Positions 26,145 through 34,785 are shown, counted from the first letter of the stretch. The stretch: 64,000 nt of DNA from an uncultured Candidatus Saccharibacteria bacterium (GCA_927910745.1 CAKMNX010000026.1:1-64000); one strand, 5' to 3'. The notes: a model not told the origin generated them from the letters alone. Numbers and translations: made by a program.

Positions 26145-27260
26145 TTACGCTTGGTTTTCAATGGCGCTAAAGAGATCATCCTCGATATTCTTGCGTGGCT
26201 TGCGCTCAGCTGGCTGGCTTGCTGCTGTCTCAATATCAAGCTCAAAGCCCGTAAGGCGGCTCGCCAAGCGAACATTCTGCCCACTACGGCCAATCGCGAT
26301 CGACTGCTGGTCTTCCGTCACATACACTTTGGCGTGCTTGTGCTCGCGGTCAATCTCGACTCGCACTACCTCGGCAGGGCTGAGGGCGTTGCGAATGTAC
26401 GTATCGGTGTTTTCGTCGTACATGATGATGTCGATCTTTTCTTGGTCGCCAATCTCATTCACAACGGCATTGACCCGCGTGCCATGCCCACCAACAAAGG
26501 TACCAACAGGGTCGATCCCTGGCACGGTGCTCAGAACAGCCAGCTTAGTGCGGCGACCTGCTTCGCGGGCGATCCCCTTAATCTCAACTGCCCCTGTCTC
26601 GAGCTCTGGTACCTCTTGACGGAAGAGATACTCAATGAAGGCTTCGTTACCACGGCTCAGGATAAGCTGTGGACCACGATTGTCGCGCTCGATGTCCTTG
26701 ATAAATACTTTAATGCGACTGCCTGGCACATAGCGCTCACCTTGGATTTGCTCGCTTTGCGGCAAGATGCCAGTTGCCTTGCCCAGTTCAACGCGCACGA
26801 CACGTGGCTCAACCCGCTGAACAATACCCGTCACAACCGTACCAATCTTGTCTTCGAACTCTGCAAGCACCACCTCGCGCTCAGCTTCGCGCAAGCGCTG
26901 CAATACCACCTGCTTAGCGGTCTGAGCCGCCACACGGCCAAAGCTCGTCACATTGTGCGTCTCCTCAACGGTACCGCCCAGCTCGGCATCGGGGCTTGTC
27001 GCCCGTGCTTCTTCTAGGCTGATCTCTGTCGATGGGAAGTTAACTTCTTCAACGATCTCACGAATGACGAACACCTTGGCGGTGCCGTCGTTGAGGTTGA
27101 GCTCTGCCCGAACGTTTTGGTCGCGCTCACCATTGTCGCGGCGCCAAGCGGCAGCAATCGCTTGCTCGATCACACCCAGGACAGTTTCCTCAGGTAAGTT
27201 TTTCTCGTCAGCGATTGTGCGCAAGGCTAACGTAAGCTGCTTAATATTAAGGTCTTCCAT
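26145..27260 (-). CDS. nusA: Transcription termination/antitermination factor NusA
   Basis: A 371-residue NusA: N-terminal RNA-polymerase-binding domain, an S1 domain (GTVVTGIVQRVEPRVVRVELG), and two KH domains (GRRTKLAVLS, then GTRVNAVVNE and the later SIAIGRSGQNVRLA). No C-terminal acidic repeats, as in most bacteria outside proteobacteria. It binds elongating RNA polymerase and stimulates pausing and hairpin-dependent termination. A good ribosome site (AGAAAGGAG) precedes the ATG. The leader between its promoter and start contains a terminator-like hairpin, which suggests autoregulation. The gene is not in the usual rimP-nusA-infB cluster. Confidence 0.95.
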   Translation of the reverse strand: MEDLNIKQLTLALRTIADEKNLPEETVLGVIEQAIAAAWRRDNGERDQNVRAELNLNDGTAKVFVIREIVEEVNFPSTEISLEEARATSPDAELGGTVEETHNVTSFGRVAAQTAKQVVLQRLREAEREVVLAEFEDKIGTVVTGIVQRVEPRVVRVELGKATGILPQSEQIQGERYVPGSRIKVFIKDIERDNRGPQLILSRGNEAFIEYLFRQEVPELETGAVEIKGIAREAGRRTKLAVLSTVPGIDPVGTFVGGHGTRVNAVVNEIGDQEKIDIIMYDENTDTYIRNALSPAEVVRVEIDREHKHAKVYVTEDQQSIAIGRSGQNVRLASRLTGFELDIETAASQPAERKPRKNIEDDLFSAIENQA

Positions 27261-27280
27261 ATTGTGTTACTCCTTTCTAT

Positions 27281-27305
27281 GAAAAACTCCGACCTGCCGG
27301 CCGGA
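27281..27305 (-). promoter_or_regulatory. Possible attenuator hairpin in the nusA leader
   Basis: On the minus strand TCCGGCC, loop GGCA, GGTCGGA forms a seven-pair stem (one G-U) followed by GTTTTTC. It lies after the nusA promoter (27318-27345) and before the nusA ribosome site, so it would terminate nusA transcripts prematurely. It could alternatively only stop read-through from the HAD gene upstream. Confidence 0.55.
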
Positions 27306-27317
27306 TATCTACCCATC

Positions 27318-27345
27318 AGTGTAGCGGATAGCGCAAGGATGTCAA
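27318..27345 (-). promoter_or_regulatory. nusA promoter
   Basis: TTGACA (27340-27345) and TACACT (27318-27323) with a 16-base spacer on the minus strand. Start of transcription is expected near 27311, about 50 bases before the nusA ATG. Confidence 0.75.
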
Positions 27346-27363
27346 ATGAAGTGGCGGGAGTTC

Positions 27364-27999
27364 TTATCCAACAATCGTCAACACATCACGGAGGTCGGCG
27401 ATAACCCATCGTGCGTGCCTAGCAGCGGGTGAGCCAGCAAAGGCTACTCCATTGCCTGTCGCAGCAAAGAGCGGTACGTCGTTCGATCCATCGCCCACAA
27501 CCAGACAGTCGCTCAGCGAGACCTGCTGCTCGGCAGCTAGCTCGCGGAGCTGCTGTAGCTTGGCCACTGCATCGCTATCTGGCGCATCAATCTGGCACAG
27601 CATGTCTTGATCATCAAAGATAAAATGATTGCTCGCGCGCCAAAGTGCGACGCCAAGCTGCTCTGCTACCATGCCTACCAAGATATCCATCGCACCAGAG
27701 TTAATAGCCACGCGGTAACCCCGCGCTTGAAGCGCTGCAACAACCATCTGGGCGTGCGGTATGTAGGTATATTGGCTGAGGATGCGCCGCACCACCACGC
27801 GACGGCAGTCACCTCGTTGCCGATACCGCTGCAACAGCCAGGCTTGGCCTTCGGCATCAGTTATCTCGCCTTGAGCAGCACGCACCATCAAGGCAGCATC
27901 TTCTTCTGGTGTGATGCCCATGGCGAGATTGAGATTGCGCCAAGAGTTGTCGCGAATCAAGGTGTGATTGAGGTCGAATACAATAAGCTTTGGCTGCAT
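27364..27999 (-). CDS. HAD-superfamily phosphatase-like protein with DLNHT motif
   Basis: A 211-residue SerB-like (HAD-IB) protein. Motif I reads FDLNHTL, so the nucleophile Asp is kept but the second Asp, normally the acid/base at +2, is Asn. Motif II is SGAMDILV; motif IV is VVGDGSNDVPLF. The frame is open to 28026, but the ATG at 27999 overlaps the stop of the upstream nuclease gene (TAATG), which fixes the start. The Asn may reduce phosphatase turnover or shift activity; I recall the same DLN-x-T variant in other Patescibacteria HAD proteins. Substrate unknown. Confidence 0.8.
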   Translation of the reverse strand: MQPKLIVFDLNHTLIRDNSWRNLNLAMGITPEEDAALMVRAAQGEITDAEGQAWLLQRYRQRGDCRRVVVRRILSQYTYIPHAQMVVAALQARGYRVAINSGAMDILVGMVAEQLGVALWRASNHFIFDDQDMLCQIDAPDSDAVAKLQQLRELAAEQQVSLSDCLVVGDGSNDVPLFAATGNGVAFAGSPAARHARWVIADLRDVLTIVG

Positions 28000-28676
28000 T
28001 AGCCAGGTACTCCCTGCCCAGGACACGTAGCGAGGACGCGCTGTATGGCGGCTTTTTCGCCTGTGGTGACCCAGAGGTGATATTTACGTTTGACGGCAAT
28101 TTGCCGGGCAACATACTGGCAGCGAAACGGCTTATGGCTGGGCAGCCACGTCGCAGCATCGCCATCACCCTTTTGCTGGTTGGCCGGGCCATCAACCGCC
28201 AGAAGCTCAAGTGGATCATTAGCAAGCTGCTGCCGCTGCTCGCTACTGAGCTGCTGTGCACCGGTTTGCCAAGCATTACTGAGAGCAACAACGTGATCGA
28301 TCTGCACCGCAGTGCTCGTGCCGCTCCCTCGCTGGAAGGTGATGCGCTTGCCTGTGTATGGGTCGTCGAGCTGGCCACTCGCTACTTTACAATTGCCGCT
28401 CACCACCACCTGCTTGAGGTCGCGTGCGAGGATGATATTGCGCGTATCGCAGCCACTCGTCGTTGCCCAGCCCGCACCAAACTGGCTGCGCGTATACCCA
28501 GTCTTGGGCGCGCGACCTTTAACGGGCAATGCCTCGAGCGCTGCTAGTGCCTCGCCGTTACCCTGTGGCGAGTGACTTGACTGCGCTAACTGCCACGCTG
28601 CATATATCGCGAGCGCAATAATGATAATGCCAGCGAGCAAAAACATCGTTATGACGCGGCGACGGCGATATCCCAT
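27999..28676 (-). CDS. Secreted or membrane-tethered HNH nuclease (DUF1524)
   Basis: A 225-residue protein with one N-terminal hydrophobic helix (about 8-28) and an outside domain. It carries the DUF1524/GmrSD-like HNH core: GCDTRN at 75-80, IDHVVALSNAW (Asp127-His128) and GPANQQKGD (Asn166, Lys169). Such enzymes degrade extracellular DNA. That fits a bacterium with little nucleotide biosynthesis, which may feed on host DNA; the feeding role is inference. The ATG at 28676 is chosen because a TATGAT box ends six bases before it. It is coupled to the HAD gene by a one-base overlap. Confidence 0.8.
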   Translation of the reverse strand: MGYRRRRVITMFLLAGIIIIALAIYAAWQLAQSSHSPQGNGEALAALEALPVKGRAPKTGYTRSQFGAGWATTSGCDTRNIILARDLKQVVVSGNCKVASGQLDDPYTGKRITFQRGSGTSTAVQIDHVVALSNAWQTGAQQLSSEQRQQLANDPLELLAVDGPANQQKGDGDAATWLPSHKPFRCQYVARQIAVKRKYHLWVTTGEKAAIQRVLATCPGQGVPG

Positions 28677-28703
28677 AGTCATATCATAGCATAGGGTCAA
28701 TTT

Positions 28704-28733
28704 TTGGTAGGCTCATGCACATTCCGGTATACT
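28704..28733 (+). promoter_or_regulatory. Promoter of the M1 aminopeptidase gene, leaderless layout
   Basis: TTGGTA (28704-28709), an 18-base spacer and TATACT (28728-28733). Only six bases separate the -10 box from the ATG, so the mRNA should start at or very near the start codon. Confidence 0.7.
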
Positions 28734-28739
28734 AGTTTT

Positions 28740-31265
28740 ATGCAACAGGTTACTCATCTCATCGACTTTTTTATACCAACTCACTATCAGCTAGCACTGG
28801 ATATTGATCGCCAGCAGCGGCACTTTGCAGGGCAAGTGAGAATCACTGGCGAGACAACACAGGCTGATACGCCAATTAAATTACACGTCAAAGACCTCAC
28901 GATCACCAGCGCGATGATCGACGGCCAGCCAGCCTCTGTGGAGCATAATGAGGACGAGGTCTCACTGCACGTGCCAACGCTGAGTGCTGGTACTCATACT
29001 ACTACTCTCGCGTACGAAGCAGCAATTACTGACTCACTCCACGGTCTCTACCCCTGTTATTATCAGCACGACGGTGCGAAGAAAGAATTGCTTATGACAC
29101 AGTTCGAGAGCCATCATGCGCGCGAGGTCTTCCCGTGTATTGATGAGCCTGCCGCCAAAGCAGCCTTCGACATAACCGTCACAACTGAGCCGGGCATCAC
29201 GGTGCTTGGCAATATGCCCGTCCAGTCGCAACAGGAAGCAGATGGTCGACTCACCACTACCTTTGCCCAGACGCCGCGCATGAGCACCTACCTCGTGGCA
29301 CTTGTGATGGGTGAGTTGCAGCATATCACTGGCCAGACAAAAGATGGCGTAGAGGTATCCGTCTGGGCTACGCCAGCGCAAGCTCCTGCGAGCCTTGATT
29401 TCGCTCTTGAGCATGCCATCCGCTCAATTGAGTTCTTTAATGAATACTTCGACACGCCCTACCCCTTACCTAAATCCGATCACGTTGCAGTACCAGATTT
29501 TAGCAGTGGTGCAATGGAGAACTGGGGGCTCATCACCTACCGTGAGTCTGCCCTGCTGGCCGATCCAACCACGACGACCATCGCCGATAAGCAGTACATT
29601 GCCACCGTCATTAGTCACGAGCTCAGCCACCAGTGGTTTGGTAATCTCGTCACGATGAAGTGGTGGGATAACCTCTGGCTCAACGAGAGCTTTGCCAACA
29701 TGATGGAGTATCTGGCGGTCGATGCCATCCACCCCGAGTGGCACGTGTGGACAGATTTTTGCAACCACGAAGGTGCGCTGGCCTTTGGCCGTGATGCGAT
29801 TGATGGCGTACAACCGGTCCAAACAGCTGTTCGTCATCCAGATGAGATTAGCACACTCTTTGACGGGGCGATTGTCTACGCCAAGGGTGGACGCCTCCTC
29901 TACATGCTCATGCATTGGCTGGGCGAAGCCGCCTTTCGTACTGGCCTGCAGGCATACTTTGCTACTCATGCCTATAGTAATGCCGAGGGTGATGACCTAT
30001 GGCACGCGCTGAGTCAAGCCAGCGGGCGCGATGTTGCTGCACTTATGAACCACTGGATCCGCACTCCTGGCTACCCGGTCGTTACAGCCTCGCATAGCGG
30101 CTCGCAGCTCATGCTTGAGCAGCAGCGTTTCTTTATTGGCCCACACAAGACGGATGATGCCACCTGGCAGATCCCACTCCATAGCTTATCACTAGCTATA
30201 CCAGCACTGCTCACCACGCAGCGCACGGTAGTAGAGCACAGCCTAGATGAGCCAATCCTTCTCAATCACGGCAATGTCTCGCACTTCATTACGCAGTATG
30301 ATGACGCACTGTTAGAGCGTTTGCTTGGCCAAGTGCGGCGCGGTGAGCTATCTGTTGTCGATCGCTCACTCTTACTCACCCAACAGCTGTTACTTGCTCG
30401 GAGTGGTCGCGTATCGAGCGCCAGCTTACTTACCCTCCTTGACGCTTATTGCAATGAGACAGACGAGCACGTCTGGAGCGTAATGTCGTCAGTGGTTGCC
30501 CACCTCAAGCTCTTCGTTGAACCGCATAGCCCTGCCGAGCAGGCACTGCGGCAGTTCGTGGGCCAGCTTGCCCAGCAGAGTTATGATCGCCTTGGCTGGA
30601 GTACACGCCCTGGTGAGTCTGAGAATGACACCAAGCTGCGATCGACGATCATCGCGCACATGCTCTATAGCGAGCAACCTGCGGTGATTGCCGAGGCGCA
30701 GCAGCGCTATGCAGCAGGCGGCTTATTGGCTCTTGATAGCGAGCTACGCAGCCTGATTGCCAGTAGCGTTGTCCGCCACAGCCAGCAGCCTCAGCAACTA
30801 ATTGATGAGCTTCTGGCGCACTATCGGGCAACAGCCAGTAGCGACCTGCGCCAAGACATCGCCAGCGCCGTGACGAGTACGCGCGATGCCGCAAGTATTC
30901 GCAAGCTCCTTGCTCTCATAATGGATACCGAGACAGTTCGCACCCAAGATACCGTCTTTTGGTTTGTTTACTTGCTGCGCAACCGAGGCGCACGCGACGC
31001 TACGTGGCAATGGCTGCAAAATAGTTGGCAGTGGATTGAAGAACACTTCGGTAGTGACAAGAGCTTCGACTACTTCCCGCGCTATGCCGGCAACATCCTC
31101 GCTTCGCGCCAGCAGCTGGGCGAGTACCAGTGTTTCTTTACACCACTGCGCAATGAGCCAGCCCTCACTCGCGTGATTGATATGGGCATTACAGACATCA
31201 CCGCCCGCGTCGAGCTCATCGAGCGCGATGGTCCAGCAGTTGTAGCAGCACTCACGAAGGTGTAG
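28740..31265 (+). CDS. M1-family aminopeptidase (PepN/aminopeptidase N type)
   Basis: An 841-residue zinc aminopeptidase. It has the substrate-binding GAMEN motif at 257-261 and the gluzincin zinc site HELSH at 293-297 with the third ligand Glu316 18 residues later (NESFAN). The N-terminal beta domain and the long helical C-terminal domain are both present, so the protein is full length. It removes N-terminal residues from peptides; no signal peptide is visible, so it probably works in the cytoplasm on imported peptides. The frame is open upstream to 28704, but the ATG at 28740 begins the family N terminus (MQQVTHLIDFF). Confidence 0.93.
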   Translation: MQQVTHLIDFFIPTHYQLALDIDRQQRHFAGQVRITGETTQADTPIKLHVKDLTITSAMIDGQPASVEHNEDEVSLHVPTLSAGTHTTTLAYEAAITDSLHGLYPCYYQHDGAKKELLMTQFESHHAREVFPCIDEPAAKAAFDITVTTEPGITVLGNMPVQSQQEADGRLTTTFAQTPRMSTYLVALVMGELQHITGQTKDGVEVSVWATPAQAPASLDFALEHAIRSIEFFNEYFDTPYPLPKSDHVAVPDFSSGAMENWGLITYRESALLADPTTTTIADKQYIATVISHELSHQWFGNLVTMKWWDNLWLNESFANMMEYLAVDAIHPEWHVWTDFCNHEGALAFGRDAIDGVQPVQTAVRHPDEISTLFDGAIVYAKGGRLLYMLMHWLGEAAFRTGLQAYFATHAYSNAEGDDLWHALSQASGRDVAALMNHWIRTPGYPVVTASHSGSQLMLEQQRFFIGPHKTDDATWQIPLHSLSLAIPALLTTQRTVVEHSLDEPILLNHGNVSHFITQYDDALLERLLGQVRRGELSVVDRSLLLTQQLLLARSGRVSSASLLTLLDAYCNETDEHVWSVMSSVVAHLKLFVEPHSPAEQALRQFVGQLAQQSYDRLGWSTRPGESENDTKLRSTIIAHMLYSEQPAVIAEAQQRYAAGGLLALDSELRSLIASSVVRHSQQPQQLIDELLAHYRATASSDLRQDIASAVTSTRDAASIRKLLALIMDTETVRTQDTVFWFVYLLRNRGARDATWQWLQNSWQWIEEHFGSDKSFDYFPRYAGNILASRQQLGEYQCFFTPLRNEPALTRVIDMGITDITARVELIERDGPAVVAALTKV

Positions 31266-31436
31266 CGAGGCGCGAACCGTGCACTTGCATTTTCCGATAC
31301 TATTCGCTTTCTGCCAATGCAAGCTATAACCTGTCAGAAAAACAATGCGCTCTTGCACTCTATCGAACGAAGCAGTAAGAAGGTGTGATCGCGCAGAAAA
31401 ATATAGATCTATACACCTTAGGTCGCAAAACCGTCA

Positions 31437-32411
31437 CTACTCAACGGTTTCAATCCGCACCACCCGCGGCGGGCTGCCACTAGTGGCAATCGCAATAAGC
31501 TGGAGATTCATAGTGGTGATGTGCTCGTGGTGCGCATAGAACCGCGCGGCATAGTGCATTTGGTTGCGCTTCTTGCGGGTAATTGCTGCGAGGCCATCGC
31601 CCGCATAGTCATCCGTGCGATGCTTCACCTCAGCAAAGTATAGTGTGTCACCACGCTTCGAAATAATATCAATCTCACAATATTTCGTCCGCCAGTTGCG
31701 CGCCACAATCTGGTGGCCGTGCTGCTGCAAAGCGGCGGCTGCAGCTGATTCGCCAGCATGGCCACGTGTGGTTGGTGTATCAGACTGCTGCGTGGTGTGT
31801 GCTTGGTCTACTGGGTGAGGACTATCATTACGGTAGTGCTGGAGCGGTTTGAAGCTGAGCCGATGTAGTGGCGTTACTCCATGGGTGGCAATTGCCGCTC
31901 GATGCTGTGCTGTGCCATAGCCAGCATGCGCCGCAAAGCCATAACCAGGGTAGAGTGCATCTTGCGCAGCCATATACTGGTCGCGCGCTACCTTGGCAAT
32001 GATCGACGCTGCCGAGACGCTCGGCACCAATGCATCCGCCTTAGGTAGCATCGTGACGTACCGCTCTAGCGCCGTCCCAGCCAAGAAGTTCACCTTGCCG
32101 TCAATCACAATCTCGGTGAGCGCAATAGCCTGCTCGCGGCATTGCTGCTGTATGGCCTCCACCGCTCGCCGCGTTGCCAGGCGGAGAGCCTTGCTCATCC
32201 CTACCTCATCCAGCTCCGCTGCACTCACCCAGCCAAGAGCGTATGCCGCCGCTTGCTCTTGAATGACTTGAGCAAGGGCTTCGCGGCGCTTTTTCGTCAA
32301 TTTCTTGCTGTCGTCTAACCCATCTATTGCCGCACCACCCAACACCACTGCGCCAACCACCAACGGCCCCGCCCATGGCCCACGCCCTACCTCATCAATC
32401 CCGAGTATCAT
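31437..32411 (-). CDS. rnhB: Fusion of ribonuclease HII and YraN-like endonuclease
   Basis: One continuous frame of 324 residues encodes two proteins that are usually separate neighbours. Residues 1-195 are RNase HII, with catalytic Asp6-Glu7 (IDEVGRG), Asp104 (VIDG) and Asp126. A polar linker rich in Thr, His and Gln follows (196-215). Residues 216-324 are a UPF0102/YraN domain of the PD-(D/E)XK type, with Gly220-Glu221, EID at 246-248 and EVK at 261-263. Both active sites look intact. RNase HII removes RNA from RNA-DNA hybrids; YraN proteins are predicted DNA-junction nucleases. The fusion suggests that they act together. Confidence 0.9.
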   Translation of the reverse strand: MILGIDEVGRGPWAGPLVVGAVVLGGAAIDGLDDSKKLTKKRREALAQVIQEQAAAYALGWVSAAELDEVGMSKALRLATRRAVEAIQQQCREQAIALTEIVIDGKVNFLAGTALERYVTMLPKADALVPSVSAASIIAKVARDQYMAAQDALYPGYGFAAHAGYGTAQHRAAIATHGVTPLHRLSFKPLQHYRNDSPHPVDQAHTTQQSDTPTTRGHAGESAAAAALQQHGHQIVARNWRTKYCEIDIISKRGDTLYFAEVKHRTDDYAGDGLAAITRKKRNQMHYAARFYAHHEHITTMNLQLIAIATSGSPPRVVRIETVE

Positions 32412-32550
32412 ACTATGATTGTCTCATATTTTATGGCACCATGTATACCACCGAGCTATAGGCTAGTCCAATGCTGCACCATGTGATGTATAATATACAA
32501 CTCCTATCTCTGTTTTTGTTTACTTCTCTTGCTGATTCGCCTATTTTCTG

Positions 32551-32579
32551 TTGCGAGAGCATCGCTAATCTATTACAAT
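32551..32579 (+). promoter_or_regulatory. Promoter of the small lipoprotein gene
   Basis: TTGCGA (32551-32556) and TACAAT (32574-32579) with a 17-base spacer. The start of transcription near 32586 leaves a leader of about 43 bases with an AAGGAGGAG ribosome site. Confidence 0.75.
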
Positions 32580-32628
32580 CAAGGCGTACCCTCGGCTTAG
32601 CAACTATCACTTCATCACAAGGAGGAGT

Positions 32629-32979
32629 ATGACAAAAATGCTTTGGCACATGCTTTTTGCTACCGGAGTGGTTGCATGCGCCATTCCTGGGTGTGCTGGC
32701 GTCCCCACTAAGCCAGTTGCAGCAGTGCCAGTGCATACCATAGAGCCACACGAGGTATGCACGCATCAACATCATACAGGTGCGTATACGCTTGATAAGA
32801 ACAACCCCTATGGGTGGTCGTGCTACGACCTCACCTACTCAATATCGCTCTTCTCGGGATTCACCTTCACACCCAAGGGCAGCCTCAATATGCAGGCATA
32901 TTGTACAGCCCGCCATCACGGCACACGTGCCATCGTCGACCGTCAGCAAGCTCAACCAACCTGGCAATGCGTGCCATAG
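32629..32979 (+). CDS. Small predicted lipoprotein, Cys/His-rich
   Basis: A 116-residue protein with a lipoprotein signal peptide and lipobox AIPGC (Cys22). The mature part holds four further Cys, several His and a central hydrophobic stretch (SISLFSGFTF). The strong ribosome site AAGGAGGAG supports the ATG at 32629. No known family; the pattern suggests a disulphide-stabilised surface domain. Confidence 0.65.
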   Translation: MTKMLWHMLFATGVVACAIPGCAGVPTKPVAAVPVHTIEPHEVCTHQHHTGAYTLDKNNPYGWSCYDLTYSISLFSGFTFTPKGSLNMQAYCTARHHGTRAIVDRQQAQPTWQCVP

Positions 32980-33057
32980 CATTCACCACACAAAAGATAG
33001 AACAAATAAACTGTATAGCGTCATAGTAATAACACGAAAGGATCATTCATACCCACC

Positions 33058-33267
33058 ATGGAAATCACCGGGCCAGCACCACTCCTCATACTAGCAGTCG
33101 CACTTAACGTTGTGTATTTTATCTTGTTTATCTGTGGCATCTGTTGGGTCGTCCGGCAGGGCCGACGCACCAAGCAGATCAGACGGCACGTGGCTGCGAT
33201 CGACGAGAATCTCGAGGCGATTCGCGCCGTTCTCACCGAGCAAGCAGAATCTCGCAAGACAAAGTAA
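33058..33267 (+). CDS. Small single-pass membrane protein
   Basis: A 69-residue protein with one membrane helix (about 8-30) and a basic, helical cytoplasmic tail (QIRRHVAAIDENLEAIRAVL). A Shine-Dalgarno-like gaaagga lies 15 bases upstream. A clear terminator follows 24 bases after the stop codon. Unknown function. Confidence 0.6.
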   Translation: MEITGPAPLLILAVALNVVYFILFICGICWVVRQGRRTKQIRRHVAAIDENLEAIRAVLTEQAESRKTK

Positions 33268-33291
33268 TAGCATCTCGTATACGAAGTATAA

Positions 33292-33318
33292 AAGCCACCC
33301 TCAAGCGGTGGCTTTATT
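33292..33318 (+). terminator. Intrinsic terminator
   Basis: AAGCCACC, seven-base loop, GGTGGCTT, then TATT: a strong hairpin downstream of the small membrane protein gene and next to the end of the convergent VanZ-like gene. Confidence 0.75.
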
Positions 33319-33341
33319 CTTGCGCCAAGTTATTTAGCTGT

Positions 33342-33827
33342 CTACGTATCGCGGCGAACAATTCGCTGCCACCCCACTACAGCCAGCCACACCAGCCAAA
33401 CAAGCAGTGCCCCAGCAGTATTGGCCGCGATATCCCAGTTGGTATCATCCAGTGGCAAGCGGGCCACACCAGTCTTCGCCACCAGCAGTTCAAATAGCTC
33501 ATTCATACAGCCAAGCGCCGACACCAGCGCAAACAGCGAAAATACCTCCACTAGCCAATATTGGCGCCACCCCAGCGCGTGTTTGAGATAGAGCCACAGG
33601 CAGCCGGTAAATATCCCACCACCAATGAAGTGGGTATTAAATGCCGTGTCTTGCCCATCGATCAACGGTGATGGCACATACCACGAGATAAAGAACAACC
33701 CACATGCCAAATATAGCAGCCAGCGGTGGTGCCGCTCATGCGTATAGCCATAATGCTGCAAGATAGGTGGTATACTACTCGCCAAGACAATTGGTATAAC
33801 AATCGAGACAATGGTAAAGATACTCAT
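33342..33827 (-). CDS. VanZ-like membrane protein
   Basis: A 161-residue protein with four or five hydrophobic segments. The motif DTNWDIAANTAGALL at about 127-141 matches the D-x-x-x-D-x-x-x-N-x-x-G signature of VanZ/DUF2238-type proteins, and the earlier E in NELFEL is also typical. Function in the family is unclear (teicoplanin resistance in VanZ itself). A TATACT box ends seven bases before the ATG, so the mRNA is probably leaderless. Confidence 0.75.
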   Translation of the reverse strand: MSIFTIVSIVIPIVLASSIPPILQHYGYTHERHHRWLLYLACGLFFISWYVPSPLIDGQDTAFNTHFIGGGIFTGCLWLYLKHALGWRQYWLVEVFSLFALVSALGCMNELFELLVAKTGVARLPLDDTNWDIAANTAGALLVWLVWLAVVGWQRIVRRDT

Positions 33828-34040
33828 ATTATCTAGTATAACATCAGCTGCAAGCTAGCCACCACAGGCCTATCACGTATCATGGTATAGCCATTACAGC
33901 AAATATGTTGTGCGTATTATCTCCATACCTCATCCATATATCACGCCCTTCCCTTCCGGTGCTCAGGAGAGGTTGTTTACCAAAGCCTCACGAGCCGAGC
34001 GTTCAAGGCAAAATAGACTAATAGCGTAGCTCTCCTAATA

Positions 34041-34068
34041 CAAATCCGCCCCTGATATAGAGGCGGAT
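34041..34068 (-). terminator. Intrinsic terminator of rplS
   Basis: ATCCGCC, eleven-base loop, GGCGGAT, followed on the minus strand by TTTG, about 27 bases beyond the rplS stop codon. Confidence 0.65.
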
Positions 34069-34094
34069 ACGAAAGCTTTCTTATAGAGGCTATT

Positions 34095-34616
34095 CTACGC
34101 AGCCTCGTGGCGAGCTGCAACCTCGGCAGCCTTAGCGTCTAGCTCAGCTTGCTTGGCGTCTTCTGCAGCCTTTTTCTCGGCAGCTTCTTTGGCCTTTTCT
34201 TCTTTGAGGCGGGCAGCTTCGGCCTCGGCATGAGCATCGTGCACATTGTTAACCGCCTCGCGGTCAAACTGCACGGCAGTCAGGCGAGCCGACTTACCAC
34301 TGCGGCCACGCAGGTAGCTCAGGAAGTTGCGGCGCACCTTAGCGCGGCGCATCACCTCAACCTTCTCAACCAGTGGGCTGTGCAGCAAGAACGACTTCTC
34401 TACCCCCACACCGCTGGTAATCTTACGCACGGTAATGCGGCTGGTGTGCTGGCCCTTGTTGTCGGTGCGGATTACCACGCCTTCAAACATCTGGATGCGC
34501 TCTTTGTTGCCTTCTTTGATTTTTTGGTGGACGCGGACCGTGTCGCCGCTCCGCACATCAACGACGGCAGGCTTCTTCTGCTGGTCATTGACTTTTTGGA
34601 TCAGTGCAAAACTCAT
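34095..34616 (-). CDS. rplS: 50S ribosomal protein L19 with helical C-terminal extension
   Basis: Residues 1-115 are a complete L19: [36 protein letters not shown], and [20 protein letters not shown]19 sits at the 30S-50S interface. The last 60 or so residues form an Ala/Glu/Lys-rich continuous helix, as seen in extended ribosomal proteins of some reduced genomes; what it contacts is unknown. Expression is monocistronic with a TGGTACAAT promoter about 50 bases upstream of the ATG. Confidence 0.93.
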   Translation of the reverse strand: MSFALIQKVNDQQKKPAVVDVRSGDTVRVHQKIKEGNKERIQMFEGVVIRTDNKGQHTSRITVRKITSGVGVEKSFLLHSPLVEKVEVMRRAKVRRNFLSYLRGRSGKSARLTAVQFDREAVNNVHDAHAEAEAARLKEEKAKEAAEKKAAEDAKQAELDAKAAEVAARHEAA

Positions 34617-34743
34617 GACTTTCTCTCTATTTAATTATTAGATGACAATTCAGTTATTGATTGTACCATATTTTGCGTGCAGGGAGAAGAGGTGTGAAGT
34701 GCATTTTTACCAGTGTATTTATATACCAGCTCTCCTTCTACTC

Positions 34744-34785
34744 AAATACCTCTCCTTAAAAATACGAGGAGAGGTATTTGTTTTT
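34744..34785. terminator. Strong terminator hairpin between rplS and a lipoprotein gene
   Basis: AAATACCTCTCC, twelve-base loop, GGAGAGGTATTT, then GTTTTTC on the plus strand. A perfect twelve-base stem. It lies nine bases beyond the stop codon of the minus-strand lipoprotein gene and also has a three-T tail on that strand. Confidence 0.8.

Noticed and set aside
26109..27017. 302-codon plus-strand frame opposite nusA
   Set aside because: Complement of an evident nusA; its start lies within the nusA terminator.
31280..31325. Inverted repeat CTTGCATT/AATGCAAG after the M1 peptidase gene
   Set aside because: Long loop and no T-tract; too weak for a terminator call.
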